Origin: a virus | Virus record (IMG/VR): IMGVR_UViG_3300031539_012188 | Span: 1 to 64,000 of that record | DNA: 64,000 nucleotides | Reading direction: 5' to 3' (one strand) | Shown here: one piece after another, positions 1 through 6,660 of the stretch | How the letters are laid out: the number at the start of each line of letters is the position of its first letter | Position numbering within the stretch: the first letter of the stretch is position 1 | The notes under the pieces: generated by a model | The model's input: the letters and a program-made list of their open reading frames with translations, nothing else | What the model was told of the DNA's origin: nothing | Databases searched by the model: none | Position numbers and translations under genes: made by a program

Positions 1-327
1 CGTCTTCCAGAAGACTACCCTTTTCGGCCCCTGCTCTGGGAGTTGAGGAATTCAGAAGGCACTTGTACTTGCGATGTTCGCGGACACTTACCACCGTGGG
101 AAACCATAATGTGGCCCGACCTTCTCAAGGAGATGAATGAGCCTTGTAGTGGAGAGTCCCCAGACTTCTATTTGACCTGGAGTGCTAACAACTTGAAATG
201 GTTGTGCTCTTCTGCTATCCATCCGTTCCTGCGACAATTCGATAAAGAGAGTTTCGGTGGTGCTGTTTGTGGTGCTTATCTGCGCTTGAAAGGGCACAAG
301 GATTGGGCTGATCGGTTGTGTCGATGA
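1..327 (+). CDS. hypothetical protein, 5'-truncated by window edge
   Basis: The frame is open from base 1 to the TGA at 325-327, and the residues upstream of the first internal start (TTG at 43) read as ordinary protein, so the gene most likely begins outside the window. The visible 108 residues contain four cysteines and many aromatic residues. I recognise no family. Its stop overlaps the next start in an ATGA, which indicates translational coupling with the following gene and membership in the plus-strand replication operon. Confidence 0.6.
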   Translation, partial: RLPEDYPFRPLLWELRNSEGTCTCDVRGHLPPWETIMWPDLLKEMNEPCSGESPDFYLTWSANNLKWLCSSAIHPFLRQFDKESFGGAVCGAYLRLKGHKDWADRLCR

Positions 328-566
328 ATTTTAGTCGAGATTGGAGAAGCGGTGCATCACTCAGAAAGGTTGGATCGATAATTGTCTTAGAGTGTGACTA
401 TGATCCTGAGTTGATCGAGCAAATCAAGGAGAGAATTCCATCTTGGGAGAGAACTTGGAATCCAGCAACTAGGCAATGGGAATTTGCGGAAAAGCATACA
501 AGGTTAGTTCAGCGGCTTGTTAGAGATTACTTGAATGAAATAGTGTCTATTGAGGAGAAACTATGA
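324..566 (+). CDS. small HARP-like single-domain protein
   Basis: About 80 aa. I choose the ATG at 324 because it overlaps the preceding stop (ATGA); a GTG at 318 is also possible. The pattern of a hydrophobic strand, a D-Y-D-P-E-L-I helix, then W-N-P-A-T-R-Q-W-E-F resembles the HARP-type accessory domain found at the N-terminus of SNF2-like annealing helicases in phages and eukaryotes. The phage also encodes an SNF2 helicase at 14.2 kb whose own N-terminus does not clearly carry this domain, so this may be a detached partner. The similarity is by eye only. Confidence 0.55.
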   Translation: MNFSRDWRSGASLRKVGSIIVLECDYDPELIEQIKERIPSWERTWNPATRQWEFAEKHTRLVQRLVRDYLNEIVSIEEKL

Positions 567-799
567 AAAGAATTATGCAGCGAATGATAGGAGTCGATAT
601 TGAAAGTTGGCGTAAGACTGGCGACTTAGTAGATCAGGGAAAAATTGCTTCGCGGGCAGCCTTCGTTAGAGAAGCGCACACGAGGCATTTGCAGGAATAC
701 TTTATCTACGAATCGTTGCCCCTTGAGGATAAAGTCGCCGTGCTTATGAAGAACTTACAAGAATTGCTAGAGCGTTTGGGAAAGTTAAATTGCTCATAG
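563..799 (+). CDS. ribbon-helix-helix-like small protein
   Basis: 78 aa, start overlapping the upstream stop by 4 bases (ATGA). Residues about 9-45 follow the ribbon-helix-helix (CopG/Arc) plan: a short strand containing M-I-G-V-D-I, a helix, a turn with K-I-A-S-R, then a second helix A-F-V-R-E-A-H. Such proteins bind DNA as dimers and usually repress transcription. It lies directly before a larger protein that seems to carry several repeats of the same fold, so the pair may act together. Function is inferred from fold pattern only. Confidence 0.5.
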   Translation: MKRIMQRMIGVDIESWRKTGDLVDQGKIASRAAFVREAHTRHLQEYFIYESLPLEDKVAVLMKNLQELLERLGKLNCS

Positions 800-1476
800 C
801 CACCAAGATTGCAGATACTTTCTTTGCCACCTGTGAAGCGCATGGACTCAATCCAAACTTCGTCGCTTCTCATCTGGTGACGGAGCACTCATTTGTTTTA
901 GATGTAGAACTGGTCAAGCCTTGGAAGAGACTGTATTCGTCGAATTGTCGAGACTTGCGAATCTCCAAGAACGCAACTGAGACTATAAGGGATTTGTCAG
1001 TTCTATATGACTGTTCCAAACAAGCAATCTTGACTGCACTAATCCAACAACACTTACCAGTTCTACAATTCTCATTAGTAGTCTATCCAGTGTTGGAGAA
1101 GTTAGCAGATAAAAAGTTCAGGCCCTGTGTAGGTATCTACATCGACATCTATGAAACTCTTTCAAATCTGGCGAAGCGAGAGGGAGTAAGCCGCACCAAA
1201 TTAGCCAAAGACATTTTTGTCTCGCTTGACAGAGATACCGTTTTAGAGGTTGCTCGATCTGAAAAATTCCAGTCTTATTCCAAGCAATTACACGATAACG
1301 CCACAGTTATGAATCTTCCAGAGTCTTTCTATCTTTCATTGAGGGAGGCCAAGGATCGTTACAAAGCGAATATGGTCACTTTGGCCTCATTCATCCTTCT
1401 TCAAGAGTTTGAAAGCATAGCGTCGATTGATTTGAAATCGGAGTGGCGTGATTTTTTGTGGGATTCATCGTCATAA
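790..1476 (+). CDS. tandem ribbon-helix-helix-like protein
   Basis: 228 aa from a TTG start at 790 overlapping the end of the previous gene; the frame upstream has no better start. The sequence can be read as three or four successive strand-helix-turn-helix units: residues about 1-40 (less clear), 57-95 (R-D-L-R-I-S-K then helices), 110-150 (C-V-G-I-Y-I-D then helices) and 172-212 (T-V-M-N-L-P then helices). Each looks like a ribbon-helix-helix unit. Most family members carry one unit and dimerise; a multi-unit chain could bind several operator repeats alone. No catalytic motif is seen. It might also be a helical structural protein. Confidence 0.45.
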   Translation: MLIATKIADTFFATCEAHGLNPNFVASHLVTEHSFVLDVELVKPWKRLYSSNCRDLRISKNATETIRDLSVLYDCSKQAILTALIQQHLPVLQFSLVVYPVLEKLADKKFRPCVGIYIDIYETLSNLAKREGVSRTKLAKDIFVSLDRDTVLEVARSEKFQSYSKQLHDNATVMNLPESFYLSLREAKDRYKANMVTLASFILLQEFESIASIDLKSEWRDFLWDSSS

Positions 1477-1703
1477 TTATTTTCGCCTGTGTCTTATGGG
1501 GAGTCTTTTTGATCTCCTATGTTTCGTCGAAGCTGAAAAGCGAACCAGTAATCCACGATCAAACAGTTTGGGAACCAGAGTTATTCTTGCCAGACGATGG
1601 GCCTGATTTCTATGAATACGAAGAGGATGGTCGAGTGCGAAGGGCAGAAAAAGGATCAGATACTTACACCATAATCTATGGGAAACTAGGTGGGAGGAGG
1701 TAA
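1458..1703 (+). CDS. single-pass membrane protein, unknown function
   Basis: 81 aa from a GTG at 1458, overlapping the previous gene by 19 bases. Residues about 2-22 form one strongly hydrophobic segment (G-F-I-V-I-I-I-F-A-C-V-L-W then L-I-S-Y-V), followed by a charged, acidic and tyrosine-rich cytoplasmic or external tail. No clear ribosome binding site precedes the GTG, so translation may depend on coupling. No family is recognised. Confidence 0.5.
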   Translation: MGFIVIIIFACVLWGVFLISYVSSKLKSEPVIHDQTVWEPELFLPDDGPDFYEYEEDGRVRRAEKGSDTYTIIYGKLGGRR

Positions 1704-1704
1704 A

Positions 1705-2130
1705 ATGGGTATTCGGGAGGGCATTATCGAGCAACTGTTAAAAGCTCCACAGGAAATCGAGGAGGCTGAAATACGTTGTATCGATGAGCAGGTGCGTTTA
1801 GACAGTATGAAGCGTGAGAACTTGGAGTCAGCACGATTGATTCTTCAACAAGCTGAGTTTGATGCCAGTGCTCTAGCCTATGGTTTGGACGATCCAAAAA
1901 CGTCGGTAGTGAAGGGGCGAAACGCAGAAATTCGTAAGATTGAGTTAGGAAGGTTTCTATCGAGGGAGAAAGGATTGGTGGATGCACAGGAGAGGGTGAA
2001 TGAAATAGCGAGAAGGATGGCGAAGGTAGAGGCGTATTTGGGGATGTTAGAAGCGGCATTACATGGAAGGCAGAATACATTGAGGGCTAATATAGCCCTC
2101 GCACAACTCTTAGGAGGAAGAGATGACTGA
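1705..2130 (+). CDS. coiled-coil phage protein of the recombination operon
   Basis: 141 aa. The ATG at 1705 is chosen over the in-frame GTG at 1690 because GGGAGGAGG (1692-1700) is an ideal ribosome binding site for it. The protein is almost wholly helical and charged, with heptad-like stretches and a central K-G-R-N-A-E-I-R-K-I-E motif, a pattern I know from small phage proteins encoded beside ssDNA-binding or annealing proteins. It overlaps the next gene by 8 bases. A role in recombination is inferred from position only. Confidence 0.6.
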   Translation: MGIREGIIEQLLKAPQEIEEAEIRCIDEQVRLDSMKRENLESARLILQQAEFDASALAYGLDDPKTSVVKGRNAEIRKIELGRFLSREKGLVDAQERVNEIARRMAKVEAYLGMLEAALHGRQNTLRANIALAQLLGGRDD

Positions 2131-2878
2131 CTTGATCAAGAAGGAAGAGTTTTTGCCAACGGCAGTTCCAGAAATCCCCGACGACCTAGTAGGGGAAGGT
2201 ATGGAAGCCTTTGGGAGAGCAGATTTAATAATCCCTCGCTATATCAAGAGGGAAGCTCTCTCAAAGATCACAGAAGGTGAACTTGGTTGGTACATTAACA
2301 ACGTAACTAGAAACGCGAAACCACTAATTAAGGCTGTTCTCTTGCGGTTTACCCACGGCAGGGCGATGTTCGATCAAAAGGCAAATCTGTTATGCTCCAG
2401 CAATGATGCACATACTCCGATGGAACGATTTCGTGGTGAATACGCCAAGGTATGTTCTGATTGTATAAATGCCAATTGGGGAAAGGATCGAACCAGACCT
2501 CAGTGCCCCATTATGTACAACTTTCTTTGCTGGGACTTACAAGAGAACAGTCCCTTCATGCTGTCGATGCGTGGTATGAGCGTCAGACATGCAAAGAGAA
2601 TCTTGAGTGAGTTCAAGATTCGTTTTAAATCGGTTCTCTTTGCAAGACCTGTGGTGATATCTTCCATCGGCCCAATCACAGGAGACATCGGAACTTGGTA
2701 TGAAACGGTGATAAATGTTGACGAAGAGGCGTCGAAGACCTACGATTGGCGTCCCTTCCGCGATAAGTTCCTCGAACTCCGCGAGTTCCAAGTCACCACC
2801 GAGGTCGAGACAACCGTAGAGACTGAAGAAGAAACTGGCGTGGTCGAAGAAGAGGAGGGTGGGGATATTCCAGTATGA
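2123..2878 (+). CDS. probable phage ssDNA-binding protein with Cys cluster and acidic tail
   Basis: 251 aa with a strong site GGAGGAAGAG before the ATG. The middle has D-Q-K-A-N-L-L-C-S-S-N-D then C-S-D-C (about residues 112-115) and C-P-I, a potential zinc site, followed by a segment P-F-M-L-S-M-R-G-M-S typical of phage single-stranded-DNA-binding relatives. The last 30 residues are extremely acidic and Glu-rich and end in D-I-P-V, like the partner-binding tail of SSB proteins. I infer that it coats ssDNA at the replication fork and recruits the polymerase or primase. The family was not confirmed by search. Confidence 0.55.
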   Translation: MTDLIKKEEFLPTAVPEIPDDLVGEGMEAFGRADLIIPRYIKREALSKITEGELGWYINNVTRNAKPLIKAVLLRFTHGRAMFDQKANLLCSSNDAHTPMERFRGEYAKVCSDCINANWGKDRTRPQCPIMYNFLCWDLQENSPFMLSMRGMSVRHAKRILSEFKIRFKSVLFARPVVISSIGPITGDIGTWYETVINVDEEASKTYDWRPFRDKFLELREFQVTTEVETTVETEEETGVVEEEEGGDIPV

Positions 2879-2902
2879 TTAAATTGAGGAGAGTAAAGTG
2901 AA

Positions 2903-3310
2903 ATGAAAGTATATCTAGCTGGCAACGTGCATACCAATTGGCGTCAGGAAATCATACGATGCTTTCCTACTATCGAATTCCTTCAACCCTACAAAGACGA
3001 TAAAGGTAACTTTGTAGCCACTGAAGAGGGCGTCAGTTTGCTGCCTCCAGCACATTTCACGCTGCGAGATTTGCTTTTCATTGACAATAGCGATGTGATC
3101 TTTGGGTACATCGCTCCATATGGAAAACACAATAGGCATCACGGCTTGATGATCGAGTTGGGTTATGCAAAGGCTCTACGCATTCCCATCGTTCTCGTGT
3201 GCGAAATGTCAGAATTCGATATGGCTATAGAGATTGCTGACGTTGTGTTTTCCACTCTAGTAGATGGTGTGAAGTTCTTGAATTTCCTGATCCGAAAGAA
3301 TCCAATATAA
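2903..3310 (+). CDS. nucleoside 2-deoxyribosyltransferase-like protein
   Basis: 135 aa. The N-terminal M-K-V-Y-L-A-G-N, the D-N-S-D-V-I-F-G-Y segment and M-I-E-L-G-Y-A-K-A (about residues 82-90) match the nucleoside deoxyribosyltransferase fold, where the Glu of the ELGYA motif is the usual nucleophile. Family members swap bases on deoxynucleosides or hydrolyse the glycosidic bond of nucleotides. In a phage this could serve nucleotide salvage or production of a modified base. Good ribosome binding site (AGGAG) upstream. The exact substrate cannot be told. Confidence 0.65.
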   Translation: MKVYLAGNVHTNWRQEIIRCFPTIEFLQPYKDDKGNFVATEEGVSLLPPAHFTLRDLLFIDNSDVIFGYIAPYGKHNRHHGLMIELGYAKALRIPIVLVCEMSEFDMAIEIADVVFSTLVDGVKFLNFLIRKNPI

Positions 3311-3317
3311 ACTTTCT

Positions 3318-3346
3318 TTGACAAATAAAGGCTTCTGTGCTATCCT
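3318..3346 (+). promoter_or_regulatory. sigma70-type promoter
   Basis: TTGACA at 3318-3323, 17-base spacer, TATCCT at 3341-3346. It lies just after the stop of the deoxyribosyltransferase-like gene and directly before a structured RNA, so transcription should start near 3353, at the first base of that fold. It would also drive the 62-aa ORF, the tRNA-like element and the primase operon. Confidence 0.75.
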
Positions 3347-3353
3347 AGTTTGT

Positions 3354-3461
3354 GCAACCCTCGTTGACGAGGCAGGTTGGCCTCTGCCCCTCGTGGTGAA
3401 TGCGGCGTAACCACCACGTTGAGGTTCGCCGAAATTATACACTAAGCAACGAGGGGTTTGC
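3354..3461 (+). ncRNA. structured RNA, three-stem junction, family unknown
   Basis: A 9-bp perfect closing stem pairs CCCTCGTTG (3358-3366) with CAACGAGGG (3447-3455), extended by GCAA against TTTGC with bulges. Inside lie a hairpin CGAGG+CAG / CTG+CCTCG (3368-3393) and a hairpin GTGGTG / CACCAC (3393-3417) with a 13-base loop. The expected transcription start from the 3318 promoter coincides with the first paired base. No U-run terminator follows, so it may be a 5' leader (riboswitch-like or stabilising) of the next ORF rather than a free RNA. I match it to no known class. Confidence 0.5.
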
Positions 3462-3491
3462 CTTCTCTATGGAAGAAAAAGAAAAATAACT

Positions 3492-3680
3492 ATGAAGAAG
3501 GTACGTACTGTATATCTAGTCATATATGGTAACTACTGGCCTTCGGAAGTTGAATCCGTATGGTCTAACAGTAAAAAAGCACAACAGCGGATTGATGCAC
3601 TCGGAGGCGAAAAGGGAGGCTGGAGAATATATGAAATTCCCCTAGACGATGCAGAAAAGGATTTTTGTGTCGCTTTATAG
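3492..3680 (+). CDS. hypothetical protein (62 aa)
   Basis: 62 aa, ATG after a purine-rich leader containing GGAAGA. It starts M-K-K-V-R-T-V-Y-L-V-I-Y-G and ends with an acidic D-D-A-E-K-D stretch; strand-helix-strand predicted by eye. It is the first ORF after the structured RNA at 3354-3461 and so is the natural candidate for control by that leader. No family is recognised. Confidence 0.5.
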   Translation: MKKVRTVYLVIYGNYWPSEVESVWSNSKKAQQRIDALGGEKGGWRIYEIPLDDAEKDFCVAL

Positions 3681-3720
3681 CTAAGTATATCCTTTGGGGT
3701 GAGCGGGATGAATGAGTATG

Positions 3721-3835
3721 GCGCGGGCGGCGTGGTGGGAACATGCGGCTAGTGAGACAAGGGACACGAACCGTTGAGTCGTGTAGTTGATGGGCTGGGC
3801 AATCCATCTAGCAGGTTCGAATCCTGCCCTGCGCC
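3721..3835 (+). tRNA. tRNA-like element, atypically long (about 115 nt)
   Basis: A perfect T-arm is present: GCAGG (3811-3815), loop TTCGAAT, CCTGC (3823-3827). The next seven bases CCTGCGC (3828-3834) pair with GCGCGGG (3721-3727) with one G-U, giving a full acceptor stem. A D-like arm GCG/TGC (3730-3732, 3744-3746) has a GG-containing loop, as in Leu/Ser tRNAs. The middle does not give one canonical anticodon arm: hairpins ACACGA/TCGTGT (3764-3784) and GATGG/CCATC (3789-3808) occur instead, the second with CTGGG in its loop. No CCA is encoded. It may be an unusual or decayed tRNA, or a tRNA mimic. Confidence 0.4.
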
Positions 3836-3876
3836 TTGAGAGAAAGATAAAACCATTCCTTCTAATGAGATAAAAC

Positions 3877-6393
3877 TTGCTCCTAGAAAACATCTTCTCC
3901 GACATAAATCCCAGTGAACAAATCTTAGTCACTCATCGACCTCACGCAGGGGTTGGTCTTCTGCCTGGTGAATTGGTCGATGGTGTCGTGGATGCTCTTG
4001 CTTACCGAGATAAGTTCAAGGATCACGACTGCTTCTTCGGAGTAGCTCCTAGAATCAGGGGCCTAAAAGAGACAGTCAGCAGAGTGACCTGTGTTTGGGC
4101 AGACATCGACTCTAAGGACTTTGGTTCTTCAGAGAAGGCTAAAGCGTCTATCCAAGCGATCCCCGCATCTCCTACCTGCCTAGTCTTCAGTGGTCACGGA
4201 TTCCATTCCTATTGGAAGTTGCAAAGTCCAGTAACACCTGAGAAGGCGCAGGAGATAATGCGGTCTTTTTGCAACACGATAGGATCAGATCCAACCCATC
4301 ATGCTGGCTGGAGATTAAGAATCCCAGGGAGTACCAACTTCAAGGAACCTGACCATCCTGTGCCAGTGAAGGTAATAGAGTTCTATGAGAATCTCGCTTA
4401 TGATCCCAACGATCTATTGAGATTCTGTAAAGTTTCACAGAAAATCAAGGATATGATGTGGTCAGGGGCAATTAGCAATAAAAAGCTCTGGGATTATCGT
4501 TCTCGCAGTGAGCGCGATCTAGTCGTAATAATGGAGTTAGTAAAGTGTAAAGTCTCTGATGCTGGGATAGAGCAACTGTGTCTCTCCTTACCATTCGGTG
4601 AGCGAATCCAAGAGGATGGTGGCCTTCGACTTCTGCACAATTACGACCTTCCCAGGGCGAAAGAGCGTGCAAATAGAACGCTATCGACTAATTTTCAGGA
4701 AGATAAGAATAGTTGTTACTGGTACATCACCGAAACTAAACGTAAAAGAGTCAGTACGTTCGTAATAGACCCCAAGAAACTCTTGAGGTCAGTAGAAAAT
4801 AACGAGGATATAATTTTTGGAACGGTGCGATCACTCGATAAGGAAGTCCCCAATCAAGCCTTTCCGCGTTCGTCGTTCAATTCAACGATGAACTTCTTGA
4901 AGTCTATAAAGGACGCTGCATGGCAATGGTTGGGGACAGATTTCGAGATACGCAGTCTCCTTCCAGCCCTCACAGAACGACTTCGAGAAGATGATGCACC
5001 AATAGCTTACGGAACACAAGTTTTGGGAAGGCAAAAGAATTACTGGATAGCGCAAGGGATTACTTTCGATGCCCATAAAGTATACGACAATCACGATGCT
5101 CCTTACGTGCATATTCATACAGGGCGTAATCCACCAAAGTTGAGCTACCAATTCCCCGATCCTAAACAATATAAAAAGTTAGTTCAGGATATTTGTACTT
5201 ACTTACCAAAGATCAATCACTCTGATGTTATGACTACGATAATAGGTTGGTTCTTTGCAGCTCCACTATCGACGATTTTCAGGGAGGCAAAGATTCACTT
5301 TCCCCATTTGAATATCGTGGGTACTACAGGGAGCGGTAAGACCACCACTGTAGAGGATATTTTCTTACCTTTATTTGGATACGACCCTCCGACGGCGTAC
5401 TCTTATCACACCACGAGATTCAGTCTGCTCGCCCTCTTTGGTTCGACCAACGCGATTCCAATCTCTTTCGGCGATTATAGAGCTGTGGCTCGTTCTCAAC
5501 GTCACGCTGATTTCCTCGACATAATGCGTACCGCCTACGATTGGCAGCACGATATGCGGGGTAAGCAAGACCAGACCACGGTCGATTATCCCCTGCTTGC
5601 CCCTGTGTGTGTCGATGGCGAGGATGCACTAGAAGATAATACAGGGGCTATCAAGGAGCGAGCTTTAATCGTGAACTTGCACCCAGAGACCATTAAAGAA
5701 GGAAGCGCTCGCTATGAAGCCCTAAAGACCCTAATCGAATATCCGCTGAATCTCTTCGCTGGTAGGTATATCCAATTTACTTTGGAATATGGTTGTAAGG
5801 AGATTACTACTCTATTCGATGATTCAATGACTGAATTATTTGCTGCAATTCCAGATGTAATCCCAGATAGGCTGCGAAGGAATATCGCCGTGGCGATAGT
5901 GGGAATCAAATTATACAACGAATTCGCCAGGAGATACGAAGCTCCTCCTATAGTCTGGGATCGCGTCGATTTTATGACTACTCTGGACAATACTATGTTG
6001 AAGACGGTAACAGGAGGCACAAGGATAGCTGTGGATAGTTTCGTCGAAGACGTAGTAAACTATGTTTCCCTGCGTAGTGGACTAGAACGTTTCCGTTGGA
6101 AGTATGACGCTGCCGATAATGTCCTTTGGATACCGATGTACGCAGCCTACGGCTGGTGGCGGGCGGAACGGGGCAGACAGGGAAGAGACCCTATAGAGTA
6201 TAAAGCCGTCATAATTCAATTAAAGGAACGGGAAAACAAGTACGTAATTGGGACTAAGCCAATACCCATCTCTGGTGAAACCTACAGATGCACAGGGATT
6301 CACCTCGGTCGAGCTTTCAAGTGTGGTTTGGAGACACCCGACTGCCTTTCATTACATGCCGAAATCAGCGATGTCAAGGAAGACTATGCTTAA
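3877..6393 (+). CDS. primase-helicase (AEP-type primase plus ATPase domain)
   Basis: 838 aa, TTG start (a stop lies two codons upstream in frame). The N-terminal third is an archaeo-eukaryotic-type primase: D76-x-D78 in V-W-A-D-I-D, S-G-H-G-F-H-S-Y-W at 105-113, and R-I-P-G-S-T-N at 148-154. The C-terminal half has a Walker A (G-T-T-G-S-G-K-T, about residue 483) and an S-F-G-D-Y-R segment expected of a phage helicase/ATPase. It should synthesise primers and unwind DNA at the fork, serving the family A polymerase encoded next to it. An RBS for the following gene (AAAGGAG) directly follows its stop. Confidence 0.8.
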   Translation: MLLENIFSDINPSEQILVTHRPHAGVGLLPGELVDGVVDALAYRDKFKDHDCFFGVAPRIRGLKETVSRVTCVWADIDSKDFGSSEKAKASIQAIPASPTCLVFSGHGFHSYWKLQSPVTPEKAQEIMRSFCNTIGSDPTHHAGWRLRIPGSTNFKEPDHPVPVKVIEFYENLAYDPNDLLRFCKVSQKIKDMMWSGAISNKKLWDYRSRSERDLVVIMELVKCKVSDAGIEQLCLSLPFGERIQEDGGLRLLHNYDLPRAKERANRTLSTNFQEDKNSCYWYITETKRKRVSTFVIDPKKLLRSVENNEDIIFGTVRSLDKEVPNQAFPRSSFNSTMNFLKSIKDAAWQWLGTDFEIRSLLPALTERLREDDAPIAYGTQVLGRQKNYWIAQGITFDAHKVYDNHDAPYVHIHTGRNPPKLSYQFPDPKQYKKLVQDICTYLPKINHSDVMTTIIGWFFAAPLSTIFREAKIHFPHLNIVGTTGSGKTTTVEDIFLPLFGYDPPTAYSYHTTRFSLLALFGSTNAIPISFGDYRAVARSQRHADFLDIMRTAYDWQHDMRGKQDQTTVDYPLLAPVCVDGEDALEDNTGAIKERALIVNLHPETIKEGSARYEALKTLIEYPLNLFAGRYIQFTLEYGCKEITTLFDDSMTELFAAIPDVIPDRLRRNIAVAIVGIKLYNEFARRYEAPPIVWDRVDFMTTLDNTMLKTVTGGTRIAVDSFVEDVVNYVSLRSGLERFRWKYDAADNVLWIPMYAAYGWWRAERGRQGRDPIEYKAVIIQLKERENKYVIGTKPIPISGETYRCTGIHLGRAFKCGLETPDCLSLHAEISDVKEDYA

Positions 6394-6402
6394 AGGAGAA
6401 AA

Positions 6403-6660
6403 ATGAGTAAACGTACAGAGATTCTTCAAAAGTTGGCTGCTTTGTATGAACGTCATTCTTCGGGTATTCAAGTTGAAATATGGCAAGAGCGACCCTATAC
6501 TGCAGCTAAAGTGCTTTATATGTGGACAAAGAAGCCTTGTTTTGGATTCTCTAAAGTTTGCTATCCTGATAAATGGGATGCAGACTATGGCGTTCGCATT
6601 GCTGTCTATAAAGCTTTAGGTAGGATCGCACGAGTGTTGGCTGAAAACAATGTTGACTAA
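6403..6660 (+). CDS. hypothetical protein (85 aa)
   Basis: 85 aa with a strong ribosome binding site (AAAGGAGAAAA). It mixes helices with a tryptophan-rich centre (E-I-W-Q-E-R-P-Y and Y-M-W-T-K-K-P). It overlaps the start of the polymerase gene by 11 bases, so it is translated together with the replication core. No family is recognised; a small polymerase or primase accessory is possible only from position. Confidence 0.6.
   Translation: MSKRTEILQKLAALYERHSSGIQVEIWQERPYTAAKVLYMWTKKPCFGFSKVCYPDKWDADYGVRIAVYKALGRIARVLAENNVD

Noticed and set aside
3789-3835. attP site formed by the 3' half of a tRNA
   Set aside because: Possible in form, but no integrase is visible in the window and the 5' acceptor strand is also present, so it is kept only as an alternative for the tRNA-like element.
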